Positions 1 through 12,200 of a stretch of DNA of 64,000 bases are shown here, piece by piece (within the stretch, counting starts at the first letter, position 1; each line of letters begins with the position of its first letter). Both the position numbers and the translations under genes were made by a program. Under the pieces are notes generated by a model that searched no databases, was not told the DNA's origin, and saw nothing but the letters and a program-made list of their open reading frames with translations. Origin of the DNA: Saccharum officinarum (Eukaryota > Streptophyta > Magnoliopsida > Poales > Poaceae); contig CM036160.1 in assembly GCA_020631735.1 (NCBI GenBank), positions 2,960,407 to 3,024,406 of the forward strand, given 5' to 3'.

Positions 1-423
1 GAGGGTGCGTTATGGTTCTAGTGGCGGCGGAGGCGGCCAGGCCAGGTTAGGGTGGCGGCGCCATGGCCGGAGCTTAGGACGACATGCAGGGGGAGGAGAA
101 GAAAGAGGCCACCACAGGCGCACTAGGGTTTTGTCGGAGCTCCGGGCTACGGTCGCGACCACACGTAGGTCCAGCGAAACCTTAGCGCGTCACGGCAGGG
201 CGGTGGGCGGTGGGTACACGAAGAAGGAGAAGGTATACCATGGATGTGACTGGAGCTGGGGGCGAGGGTGAGGAGCCAGTGGGGAGCGTGGAAGGAAGAA
301 GAGAAGGCACGCAAGAGGCGAGGAAGAAGGAGGCTTGCGGGCAGTGGATGAGTGCTGGCAAGAGGCGAGGAAGGAGGCATGTGTGCATAACATTATCCGC
401 CTACACACGCAGACTATAGTCAA
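1..423. repeat. GC-rich duplicated block, copy 1, left part
   Basis: Closely matches 22690-23127 (same GGCGGCGGAGGCG and GGCCAGGCCAGGTT stretches, same order). The short reading frames differ between the copies by indels, so I do not call a gene. The block is interrupted at 423 by a solo LTR and resumes at 5816. It may be a captured gene fragment inside an older transposon; no family recognised. Confidence 0.7.
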
Positions 424-3400
424 TGTAACAGAACCGTCCAAATTATAAGAGCACAAGTATAAAAACAATCACCGAAGTGATCAAATTCTCACACTTGAGC
501 CCATATAACTCCGGTAGTCCAATGAAATCACGAGGGATTTCAAACCAACCATCATACAAGCCAAGATCGTAGTGATTCAACATAACAAGTCACATGTTAC
601 ATCCATTTCACAAGTAATTCAATTTACATCGGAGTTCAACATAGTTATTAGAATTTACATTGAAAAGTAGCGGAAGCAAAGTAATTTGAAACTAACATTA
701 TTCTTATTTCAGATACATGCCAGTACCACGGTCGACTTCTAACAAAAGCATTAGAGATAAGGTAAATAAGAAGGATCATGCCCGTGATCACACTCCGCCA
801 CAAGGCAGGAGCCAACCAACTCTTGCAGCCGCCAAGATACATCACAACCTGCAACAAGTGGGGATAAAACCCTGAGTACGACAAAGTACTCAGCTAGACT
901 TACCCGTCAGAAACCAGAAATAAGGTGACACCAAGGATCATGCAAGGCTGATATAAAGTGGGCTAGCTTGACAACATTTTGCATAAAAAGCTTAATATAG
1001 ATGATCAATCATTAATGCTTAAGCATCAAGTTAATTATCATTAACCTATCATCTATATTAGAACCTGTACTAGAGCACTCACTTTATTAGGAGCAAACAA
1101 TATTAACCATAGCAGGTATAAATTGAGGCAACCTTTCCATCGTTATCCAATTAACCATCCGTTCAATTTAATGGAATCTACGTTGCCGCTGCTCAAGTCA
1201 AGTGCTCACTAACCGGGAGCGACGGCGATTCGAATCGAATTCCTATCCAGCTGGAGGGGTATTTCTAACACTCACCGTGCAGACCCCTGCCAGGGTCGCA
1301 CAGGCCACCTTTTCATATGATTCAGGAATCGCGGGTCCAAATGATATCGCGACCCCAAGGGCGACACTCTGCCAGGTGATAGGGACTCTAACCCCCCCCC
1401 TTGGTCTCACACCAATGTCCCCAAGCACATCCTTTCTCTCCTCCAAGAAGCAACCTACCATTCGATTCCCGGCCTGAATCACATTACTCGGCTTCGCGGT
1501 CGGAACGACTTATCCGGCCAACTAAGTGTTAGACTGCGTTCAACATGACTCAAGCACATACAGCGAATCGGTCCTTAAACGACTCAGACGGGGATAGATT
1601 CACACCCAAGACCTCCATGTCTTGTCGCTTCACTATCATCATCCCGCCTGGTCTCATTTTATTTTATTAACACACGGTTCCTTTCCACGATAGCAAATAT
1701 AGCCAACCGTGCCATATATGAATATCTCTATATCTCGCAGGTGACAGGAAATCACCTGACTTCTACCGCTTAAAGCAGGGCTAAGCATCTACTCGATCCT
1801 AATCTATGTAGGATTCAAGGATTCATATATCTGGACAAGGAATGATATAATGCAGCAAGGGTTTCCAACCAACTCCTACCACTTAATGCAACAATACTTA
1901 TAACATATATAGAATTAATTGCTTTGAAGATAGGATGCTTATAATGCTCCGGGGCTTGCCTGAGATCCGACTCAAGTTAGAGTATGTCAGATGAATTCGC
2001 TTGGCGAGCATCTTCCAATCTACCACTTGTCCGGTCCTTCTATCTTCGGGATGGATCTACCAACTCCATCTTCGGGTTTGGCTCCACATCAGGTCCTTCA
2101 CGTGCTTCAGCTAGCGTACCTAAATGAGATGCAATAATGCATATGTATGAATGCATAGAAGTGCAATAAACAGAGTAATCAAACAAGCATACCAAGGTTC
2201 TCATAAACACTTAGAGCTAATTAACTTAATCCTCACAAAGGCATAACATAGAAGATTGCAAATGCATCAATCAAGACACAAGTCTTATAAGATCCTAGGG
2301 TACCAAACCAAGTGCCAACAAAGACATGTGTCACACTTCAATACACAAGCATGGCAAGTTAATCAAAGCACTAGAACTAGAAATTGCCACATTCTGGGCA
2401 TCAGAACAGCAGCTAAGTAATTTAATCATAACTAGAGATCCCTAAATCTAAATGACTTGCAAGAAGACATTCTGGAAAGCTTATGAAATTATCTATATTT
2501 CATTTATAATCATCACAGCATGATTCATAAGATAAACAAGTCAAAAATACAAAGTTCCAGAATCTGTTCCTGACAAACAGAGAGCAAGCAATTCTGTACT
2601 CTAACTTTAAACAGCTATAACTCCTAAACCACATTGTTAAATGCCACCAAATTTTAACAGAAGCTAGATACATAAATTATATACAACTTTTGTATAAATA
2701 AGTTTCACAACAAAGAACATCATCATGAAGAACTTTGCCAAGTTCCCAGATCTGTCCAGAAACCTCATTTGCAAGAAATAATTATTAACTTCCGTTGCAA
2801 ACATATAATTGGGCAAAACCAACTTTACCAACCTTTCATACATGACTAAAGAACATCAGAAAACATAGTGTCAATTACTAAATAAATTCTTTTAATACAT
2901 TTTCTTAATTTATTTAGATAATTAGGTGGAATTATGAATACCTATCAAAAGTGCACAATAAATTCTACCAAAATTACAGTGGCCTACATATGATCTCAAT
3001 AGTCTACTGTCCGAATTTCAAGTCATTTGGAGAAGTATACCAACCTCTATGAAAAAGACAAATGGCTATTGAAATAAATCATGTGAGAGCAAGTTAAACC
3101 TAAAACTCAATATTTTCTGTGAACACATGGACATAGTATGGATCAAAATGATAGAACAACCTCATACTAAGGTAATGGAACAACATTTTCTAATTTATCA
3201 ATGATATCTTATTTATAAGCTATTTATCAAGCCATAAACAAGTTAACTCAATAACTTGAGCATACAATAAGCAATGACCATAAAATTTATACCACAGTAC
3301 ATTCATAGCATGGAAAGACTACCATAAAAATTTCACATCATTTGGAGCAGCACAACTCAAGATATAAAAATAACAAGCAATATAATGTAAATTCCTTATT

Positions 3401-5810
3401 TAACAAGGTCCAATCAAAACCCTAAGAAAACAGTGAACAAATAGTGTGTTTAATATTTTTCCTAGCAAGTACACGTCATTACAAAATTAATAAAATAAGA
3501 ATCACTATTTTTGGAGTTCTAAAACTCCAGATCTTGCTCTGGTTAGGTTTAAAGGTATTTCTAGAGCTCTTTTTCAACTTAAATAAACACATTAGAAAAC
3601 ATCTATAAACATATAGAATTTTATGACTCTACTACATAGATCTCTTCTCAAGGTTTCCAAAAAGTCCACATTTGCCATTTTTGGATTTTCCTAGCATGAG
3701 ATATGAAATTTAGAAGATTTACACAAAATCTGAAATTCAAATTCGGAATTAACCCAACCCTAACTTAACGCTAGGCGCACCCGGTTGCTTACCCAACTCC
3801 GCCACTACTTAAACCGATACGTGGGACCCCTGGTTCAGCCGGGCCCGCACGTCAGTCACCCAACAGAGAGATAGAGAGGGGACGGCCTTCTTCTTCCTTC
3901 GATGGCGAACAGAGGAATGGGGGCGGCTCTGCTCTGGCTCGGCCGGTCTCCGGCGAGCGGTGACGCCGCCGGCGATTGGCTGCGGCGCGGCCAGCCTAGG
4001 CCACGCGTGCAACCGAGCAGGGGCTCAGCTCGTCTAGGAGTGGCCCATAGCAGCGTGACCACGCGCACCCGTGTCCATGGCGGCGGTTGCAGGCGGCGGC
4101 GGCGCTGCAGCGGCGGCCGGAACCGGGGAAGAGGCGCGGGAGGGGTGGCGCAGTGAGGGGAAGATGGTGCGGTGGTTTGATTTTGCGGTAGGGCGCTTGG
4201 TGGTGGCCGACCACGGAGCTCTGTTCGGCTCGGTAATGGCGACCAGGTGATGGCATGCTCCGGCGGCCGAGGCAGCCGGCGAAGGGACGCGTGAGATGTC
4301 GCGTGACTCGGAGAAGACGGTGCCACACACGGCTGAGGATGAGGAGGTGTGGAGAAGTGGATTGGGTGGCGGCCCGGGACCCGTCGGCAATGGCGGCCAC
4401 GGCCACTATGGCGTGTATGCTCGCGAGCAGCAGCAGCACAGCGCGAGGAGGGCGAGCAGGGCAACGAGAATGGCGAGTGAGGGGGGCGTCTGGGGCAGCT
4501 CGGAATCTCCCATTGCGAGCGAGGAGGCAAGGACGGTGACCGAGCTTGGAGCCCCGCTCCGGCGCCCATGGCGGCCGCGGCCATGCCCAGCACGCGGGAC
4601 ACTTGGGAGCGACCAAGGGGATGTGAAGCGCGGCCGGGTAAGGAGGAAGCGAGACCGAGGCAGGCGCTCGGGTGGCTCCTCAATGGCCCCAGGCTCCCGG
4701 CACGCGGCAGCAAGGAGAAACGCATGACGGCCACGTTCGGGACACCTGCCGCCTTTGAGGACTTTCTCCGAACAGGTGGCGGGCACAGCTCGAGGCATCT
4801 TGGAGGCCATTTTTGGGCTGGATATGGGCCAAATTGGATCTTGGGCCCAAAACAAAATCTGCTCTCCTCCTAAAGCTCTACAACTTTGATTAAGGGTGCT
4901 TGGCCATTAGGCTATTGGATTAGCAGATAATTAGTACCAAACTTGGTAGTGTTAGCGATTTGACCGCGAAAAGCAAACATCCAAAATTGAAGGTCAACAC
5001 TAAGTCAAATTGATGCCATACTTTTCCATGCTCTTCTCTATAATGTCTACTCCAACTTTTATTAAGGGGTCAAACCAAGTCGCTTAACAAAAACTTGAGA
5101 ACGCGGGATGCCAATGTCGAAGACACTGAAATCAGGTCTTTAAAATTGTTAAGTGTTGGAAACAGTCCCAAAATCTGACTTGTGGGCCCTTTTTGATCAT
5201 GTTCCACACATTTTCATGACTTGACTCTTAAACAAAGTTTGTTCCTTATAAAATTCTCTACAACTTTGTAAAAGGGTGCACAGTCATGCAAAGCTTTTAG
5301 GTCACACTTTTGAAACGGTCAAACAAAAGTGTTCCAGGGTCCATACATGGTCAACCATCACTTAGAAGCACATTTATGCAAAATGATCAACATGAACATT
5401 GTTCCATTAAGTGCCCTAAGTGTAGTTAAGGTGTTGTAGAGTTTATCTAGAGTCATTTGGACAATTTGCAAGGTTTGGTTGGTGTTCTATAGTTCCATTA
5501 ACTTAATGGGGCAAATTCCAATAGGAATGGAACTTATCATTTCATGTAACTTTTTGATTCCAAACTTCATGAAAATTTTCCAGGGATCAATATAGATAGG
5601 TACCAAGGTGAGACACATGAAGATATGGCAATAACACCATCCAAGCATATATATTTGAAACTAGCTTATATGTAAAGCAATGATGCAGCATCCAACTTTA
5701 AGTTAGGCTCATCTCCATAGGTTGACCTCGACATTGTCATCTCCACTTAATCTGTCATGTTTGAGCTCAAACCCACTGCCTAATTGGTGATAAACACCTG
5801 GGGTGTTATA
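424..5810 (-). mobile_element. Solo LTR (about 5.4 kb) of a long-LTR retrotransposon family, minus orientation
   Basis: Flanked by a perfect 5-bp target-site duplication GTCAA (419-423 and 5811-5815). The paralogous block at 23123-23127 keeps the empty site with a single GTCAA. The left terminus TGTAACAGAACCG is the reverse complement of the 3' end of the LTR at 13411-13423 with two differences. The right terminus, read on the minus strand, is TATAACACC, against TGTAACACC in that LTR, so the terminal G has mutated. Internal patches also match in reverse, for example the TACCCGTCAGAA and GTACTCAG region near 880-912 against about 12890-12930. A GC-rich island (about 3770-4870) occupies the same relative place as in the young LTRs. 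No internal domain or second LTR is present. About 1.1 kb of extra sequence relative to the 4125-bp LTR lies around 1960-3770. The long minus-strand frames in the GC-rich part are uninterrupted only because of composition. Confidence 0.88.
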
Positions 5811-5815
5811 GTCAA

Positions 5816-6087
5816 GTCCAAAAATGTAATGCGTAAACGGAGTGCTTAGCCCACACTCGAAATTTATGGGTAATTGATTCTTCGTCGAATCCAATCGCTA
5901 GCTTTCACACTATACCTTCTTCTCTCCCAATTTATTCTATCCTCAAACTATCGTCGACACCTGACGTTATTGTTGCTTCTACTATTCTTCTCTCCTGATT
6001 TATTCTATCCTCAAACTGTGTTGACACCTGATGTCGTTGTCACTTCTACTCCACTGCTCCTTCTCCAACGACGGTGAGTGCCCATGA
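5816..6087. repeat. Duplicated block, copy 1, right part
   Basis: Continues the block broken by the solo LTR and matches 23128-23397, including CGGAGTGCTTAGCCCACACT and two similar TTTATTCTATCCTCAAACT stretches (about 5930 and 6000). No gene recognised. Confidence 0.7.
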
Positions 6088-6378
6088 TGTAACACTCCGC
6101 ATCCAAAATCTGCTTATATGGCCCAGCTCCTTACGTGGAACGGGGCTACATACGCGTAGCACCTCTTTTGCACTTTTGTCCTCGCTTCCTTTAAAAGGGT
6201 TAATCCAGAGGTGGTACATTTAGAATGACATGGATTATAAGCTGGCTCTCACCCTTTTAAACTTCTAAGGTGTTACTAAAGCCACCAACCAAAACTCTTC
6301 ATGTGCAAATGGGCCACATGCGTCAACAACACAACTACTACAGGATTCTAACAGGCTAGCAGGGTGTTATGTGTTACA
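6088..6378. repeat. About 285-bp TG...CA repeat, copy 1
   Basis: Begins TGTAACACTCCGCATCC and ends GTGTTACA, so its termini are short inverted repeats of LTR type. Homologous to 6410-6690, 9001-9284, 23398-23691 and 23727-23994. Each copy contains GGCCCA followed by CATACGCGTAGCACCTC or a close variant. Non-coding; family unknown. Confidence 0.75.
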
Positions 6379-6409
6379 TCCCCCGTAAGGGTTGATGTCG
6401 TACCCATGG

Positions 6410-6690
6410 TGTAACACCTCGCATCCAAAATCTGCTTATACGGCCCAGCTCCTCACGTGGAACGAGCTTGCATACGCGTAGCACCTCTCTTGCACTTTCG
6501 TCCTCGCTTCATGTAAAAAGGTTAGCCTGGAGGTGGTATGTTCAGAACGAAAAGGATTATAAGCTGGCCCTCAATCTCCTAAACTTCTATGGTTGTACTA
6601 AACCCAACAACCACAACTCTTGATGTGTCACATCCAACATGCGCCAACAACACAAACTACTATATGCTTCTAACGGGCTAGGGTGTTACA
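6410..6690. repeat. About 281-bp TG...CA repeat, copy 2
   Basis: Preceded by CATGG (6405-6409), and the matching copy at 9001-9284 is followed by CATGG (9285-9289). Copies 2 and 3 could therefore be the two LTRs of a TRIM-like element whose interior is the tandem array. CATGG also precedes copies 4 and 5, so tandem-unit structure explains it equally well. Confidence 0.7.
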
Positions 6691-6713
6691 TTCACCCCTC
6701 TTAAGGGTTGTTG

Positions 6714-8950
6714 CCTAAACCCAACAACCACAACTCTTCATGTGCCACATGGGCTACATGTGCCAACAACACAAACTACAATAGGCTTCTAATAGGCTAG
6801 GGTGTTACATTCACCCCCTTAAGGGTTGATGCCCTCGGCTGCTGGCCACATACGCAGTAGATATCCACATGCGCCAACAACACAAACTACTATAGGCTTC
6901 TAACGAGCTAGGGTTACATTCACCCCCTTTAGGGTTGATGATGCCTAAACCTAATGACCACAACACTTCATGTGCCACATGGGCCACCTGCGCCAACAAC
7001 ACAAACTACTATAGGCTTCTAATAGGCTAGGGTGTTACATTCACCCCCTTAAGTGTTGATGCCCTCTGAAGCTCACCACATATGCAGTAGATGTCCACAT
7101 GCGCCAACAACACAAACTACTATATGCTTCTAATGGGCTGGGGTTACATTCACCCCCCTTAAGGGTGATGCCTAAACCCAACAACCACAACACTTCATGT
7201 GCCACATGGGCCAAATGCGCCAACAACACAAACTACTATAGGCTTCTAATAGGCTAGGGTGTTACATTCACCCCCTTAAGGGTTGATGCCCTTGGAAGTT
7301 CACCACATACGCAGCAGATGTCTAGATACGGGCTACCACATGCGCCAACAACACAAACTACTATAGGCCTTCTAATGGGCTAGGGTGTTACATTCACCCT
7401 CCTTAAGGGTTGATGCCCTCGGTAGCTCACCACATACACAATAGGTGTCCAGGACCACCCATTGGTACACCCCTCCATACGCAGCAGATACGGGCTAGGG
7501 TTACATTAACCCTCCTTAAGGGTTGATGCCTAAACCCAACAACCACAACTCTTCATGTGTCACATGGACCACATGCGCTAACAACACAAACTACTATAGG
7601 CTTCTAACGGGCTAGGGTGTTACATTCACCCCCTTAAGGGTTGATGCCCTCAGCAGCTCGCCACATATGCAGTAGATGTCCACATGCGCTAACAACACAA
7701 ACTACTATAGGCTTCTAATGTGCTGGGGTTTACATTCACCCCCCCTTAAGGGTTGATGCCTAAACCCAACAACCACAGCTCTTCATGTGCCACATGGGCC
7801 TCATGCGCCAACAACACAAACTACTATAGGCTTCTAACAGCCTGGGGTGTTACATTCACGTCCTTAAGGGTTGATGCCATCGGCAGCTCACCACATACGT
7901 AGTAGATGTCCACATGCGCCAACAACACAAACTACTATAGGCTTCTAACGGGTTGGGGTTACATTCAGACCCCCTTAAGGGTGATGCCTAAACCCAACAA
8001 CCACAATAATTCATGTGCCACATGAGCCAAATGCCCCAATAACACAAACTACTATAGGCTTCTAATAGGCTAGGGTGTTACATTCACCCTCCTTAAGAGT
8101 TGATGCCCCCGACAGCTCACCACATATGCAACAGATGTCCAGATACGGGCTGCCACATGCGCCAACAACACAAACTACTATAGGCCTTCTTACGGGCTAG
8201 GGTGTTATATTCACCCTCCTTAAGGGTTGATACCCTTGGCAGCTCACCACATACACATCAGGTGCCCAGGTACCCATTGGTACACCCCTCCATACGCAAC
8301 ATATAAGGGCTGAGTTACATTAACCCCCCTCAAGGGTTGACGCCTAAACCCAACAACCACAACTCTTCATGTGCCACATGGGCCACATGCGCCAACAACA
8401 CAAACTACTATAGGCTTCTAACGGGTTGGGGTGTTACATTCACCCCCCTTAAGGGTTGATGCCCTTGGCAGCTCACTTGCCACATACGCAGTAGATGTCC
8501 ACATGCGCTAACAACACAAACTACAATAGGCTTCTAACGGGTTGGGGTGTTACATTCACCCCTCTTAAGGGTTGATGCCTAAACCCAACAACCAAAACTC
8601 TTCATGTGCCACATGCGCCAACAACACAAACTACTATATGCTTCTAATGGCCTGGGGTGTTACATTCACCCCCTTAAGGGTTGATGCCCTCGGCAGCTCG
8701 CCACATACGCAGTAGATGTCCACATGTGCCAACAACACAAACTACTATAGGCTTCTAATGGGCTAGGATTACATTCACCCCCCTTAAGGGTTGATACCTA
8801 AACCCAACAACCACAACTCTTCATGTGCCACATGGGCCAAATGCGCCAACAATACAAATTACTATAGGCTTCTAACAGGACCACCCATTGGTACACCCCT
8901 CCATACGCAGCAGATGTCCAGGACCACCCATTGGTACACCCCTCCACGGG
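6714..8950. repeat. Higher-order tandem array, monomers of about 110-125 bp in a period of about 0.81 kb
   Basis: The core CAACACAAACTACTATAGG recurs about 18 times. Two monomer types alternate. One begins CCTAAACCCAACAACCAC and carries TTCATGTGCCACATGGGCC. The other begins with CAGCTCACCACATACGCAG or a variant. A third variant carrying CACCCATTGGTACACCCC closes each group (about 7450, 8270 and 8880). The order repeats with starts near 6714, 7530 and 8342, giving a higher-order unit of about 812-816 bp present about 2.7 times. The first monomer type resembles the 3' part of the flanking 285-bp repeat, suggesting that it was the seed. The block copy near 23.9 kb has only one such monomer and the start of the next. 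No coding signal. Confidence 0.85.
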
Positions 8951-9000
8951 CACATGCAGCAAGGGTTGATGCTCTAAATGGTTGATGCTCTAAATACCAT

Positions 9001-9284
9001 TGTAACACCCCGCATCCAAAATCTGCTTATATGGCCCAGCTCCTCATGTGGAATGGGCCTGTATACGCGTAGCACCTCTCTTACACTTTCGTCCTCTCGC
9101 TTCGTGTAAAAGGGTTAACCCGGAGGTGGTACCCTTGGAACAACAAGGATTATAAGATGGCCCTCACCCTCCTAAACTTCTAAGGTGGTACTAAACCCAC
9201 CAACAACAACTCCTCATGTCCCACATGGGCCACATGCGCCAACAACACAACTACTATAGGCTTCTAACCGACTAGGGTGTTACA
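9001..9284. repeat. About 284-bp TG...CA repeat, copy 3
   Basis: Starts TGTAACACCCCGCATCC and ends GGGTGTTACA, closing the tandem array. The next complete element, the young LTR retroelement, starts only 14 bp further on. Confidence 0.72.
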
Positions 9285-9293
9285 CATGGTGAC

Positions 9294-9298
9294 CATGA
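9294..9298. repeat. Target-site duplication CATGA, left
   Basis: Matches 20910-20914 exactly and flanks the LTR element. Confidence 0.92.
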
Positions 9299-12200
9299 TG
9301 TAACACCTCTGGTGTTACTAGCGTACTTAGCATGCGATTAAGGTCTAAAAGAAATTAACAAAACAAATTCCGTGGGTTTTAAAATTTCAAACGCACATAA
9401 AATGATAAGCGAATTTCTATAAATAAAAATAAAACATCAATTGAATGTAGTACTTAATAAAATTTGAAGCGCAAGTCTAGTAGATGAAAACGCAACTTTT
9501 GTTCCGATAAATAAGTGATCAATAGCATAACTGGTAGCTCAAGAATTGATTTGGAAATGGGTTCCAGCTCCTAGAACTATAATGACCAAGTCTGAAAACC
9601 TAATGGTAATGTCGCTTTGGCATTTAAATTTTGATTAAAATTCGTAAACACTAGATCTATGTTTTTGCACCGATAATTGCACCTTTGCGAGTACTTTAGC
9701 ACGGTGTAGTTCGTAGGGTGGAGTGATGTTGAGTGGTTACTCCAAAAATGGCCGGAAGTTCCTTAGAACGAGCTGTAACCTTGTGGTCGATGCTCTGTTC
9801 GTGAGCCAGCGTCAGCACGACGAACCCGTTTTGGCATCACTCCATCTCCCTCTCTGGTTGTCCTTTTGACGTGCTATTTGTTTCTTTGGGAAGCTGTTAG
9901 GGCCATCTTGAGGGCAGAGGAGTTGGTTTAACCTCAACCAAGACGGGTAAGTGTTGGTACACGCTTTAAAATCCGTGCATAGCACGTTGTCGGTCGTTCG
10001 GCCGAGGTGTGCGCGGTCACCACGTCATTTTACTCGGCGTTGCCTGGCCGAGCCGCACCCCGTGCACGCGCACCACCGTGCGTTGGCCGGCCGAGGCCGT
10101 CTTGGTCTGACCGTGGCGTGGTCGCGCCTTGGCCACTCTGGCCGCGGCACCTGCTGCCAGCCACGCGGAGCCGCTGCTGCTCGCGCGCGCGTTGAGTGGC
10201 CACCGCTGGCCCCGCTGCCCTCCCCTGTGCTCACATGGCTGCCTCGTCTTGACGTGGCTCTACCCAGCGGTCACGCCACGCTATCCCTTTACCACGTTCC
10301 GCCAGGGCGAAGACTGACCGAGCCGTCCTCACCTTTCCGTCTTGGTTTTTCTTCCCTGTCACCGTGGCCGACGGGCCGCACCATCGCTTACGGCAAGGAG
10401 ACCAATTCAAGGCAAGTTTTCACCTCCACGCCTTCGCCATTAAGTGTGTTAGACAACCAACCCCACTCCGCCTAGAACCGTGCCCGGACAAGCCGCAATT
10501 TTGGAGCTCTTCACTCTCAGTGTCGATAAAGCCGAGCCATGCCATTACCAAGGGCAGCGCTTCCTTCGACCATCTCGAGTCGAATTGGATGCACCAGTAG
10601 ACTCGCCTTGAACCCCTCTTCCTCCCGCGCACCTTAGTCGAGCTCCTGCCGCTACCCTGCCGCCGGTGACACGACCGTGTCATCACAGAGCGCCGCCGCA
10701 TGGTGCGGGCGCGCGTGGTCAGGTCACCTCGGCAGTTCTCCACCTCGACCATCGGCACTGCTGGCATCCGGGTAAGTCATGGATACTCGTGCGCCATCCC
10801 TACCGCTCTCGGGCCGCCTAGACTCGCCGGAACGGCCTCGCCACCATGGTGAATGGCCGCTCGCCGCTACAGCTCGCGTGCGTGCGTAGCTCAGTCCCCT
10901 GTGGTCACCTAGCGTCACCGTTTGGGTTGTAGGTGGTGGTCGACCGTTTAGCAGGGGCATAGTGGGCCCCAGATGGCCGGCGGGACCGTCCGATGCCGGC
11001 CGGAGCCGCGCCGGCGGGCACGGGGGCGTCGGGGACCGGCTCAGGGAGAAGAAAAGATTGTTGGGGGCGCTTCGTGCATAAAGTGTCTCTGGTGCAATAG
11101 GGACCTGAGGCTCCGCGTAATAGCCCTTTTGTTCAGGGGCTCTTCTGCAAAAAGAGCGACCTCGCGCGCGCTGTGGGCCAGTTGGGCCGGCCTGCTGTCG
11201 CCTGACCCGTCCCGCGTGGGCCGCATCCGGGTGCTAGGCCAAATAGTGGGCGCCGGCCCGTTGCTTTAAAAGTATATCTTTCAATTGTTTTTCCTTTTTC
11301 TTTGTTGCTAGGAACTTGTAAATTTAATATCTAAATGTATAGGAGTCCAAAAATGGTGAAACCAATTTTGTTAGTTTCCTAAAATCATGATCTAGATAAA
11401 GGTGTAATTGGTTCATGTAGATTTCTACTATTTTTAGGCTTGCTCTAATTAATTCGAGGCGTTTAATATTATCAAACATGAACTTGTAAGAATTGTTATG
11501 AATAATCAGTGATAGTATTAACGCTGAAAATTTTATAGTAAGCTAACCATAATGTTAGTTGTCCACTGTAATTTTTGTAGCTCCAAAATAATTAGTTTTG
11601 TTAGGTAGCTAATAAACCCTAGTTTGTATATATATTAAATCGACGAAACGAAAAGAGCAACACCCTGGGTTGTTGGGAAATAACGCTTAAGTCGATAACA
11701 TAGATACGAAACCTAGTTCGTTAGCCATAAGGTTAGCTCGTTAGCTTGAGAGACGAAATCGTATGATACGAGGTTGCGATTGCCGTCGATTATTTACATT
11801 TCTATGTCGCATCTCCGAATATTATAATAGGAACAATGACGGAGCGTGAAGTCTTTTGGAGCAGCGGAAAAGATGGTGTCCTGATGACCGTGTCGCCGTG
11901 ATGGAATGCTAACTTTTGGTTATATCTTAATTCCCATCCAGGCAAGCCCCGGTGCATAACCCTTATTTTACAAATTATTATATATATATATATATAGGTT
12001 GTGCATTTACGTTGCAGGAGTTTTATGATATCCACATGCATATATATATATCTACCCATGAGTCTTACTAGTACAGGATCGTGTAGCTGTTTTGCTTAGG
12101 TTTATCGGTAGCGTGAGTAACCTGTCGTTACTCACAATAGGTGGTTATTATTATTATTATTACCCTAATGATGAAATGATGGAAAAGGAAATGGTGACCG

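Noticed and set aside
3856..4734. 292-aa minus-strand open frame
   Set aside because: It lies in the GC-rich core of a solo LTR, overlaps other long frames on both strands, is Arg/Pro/Ser-rich without a domain, and has no splice or family support.
424..5810. MULE with a 9-bp duplication TATAGTCAA
   Set aside because: The preceding TATA is also the mutated element end; the 5-bp GTCAA model fits the LTR termini and the empty site better.
6811..7229. Two similar minus-strand frames of about 62 aa (MLLAQVAHVAHEVLW type)
   Set aside because: They are translations of successive satellite monomers and are broken in most other monomers.
6700..8950. CRISPR-like regular repeats
   Set aside because: The spacers are themselves repetitive, the repeats are over 100 bp and diverged, and the DNA is plant; this is a tandem satellite array.
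9951..10475. 174-aa frame, repeated at 17437-17961
   Set aside because: It is part of the GC-rich LTR core; identity in both copies only reflects LTR identity. Several frames overlap it and no domain is seen.
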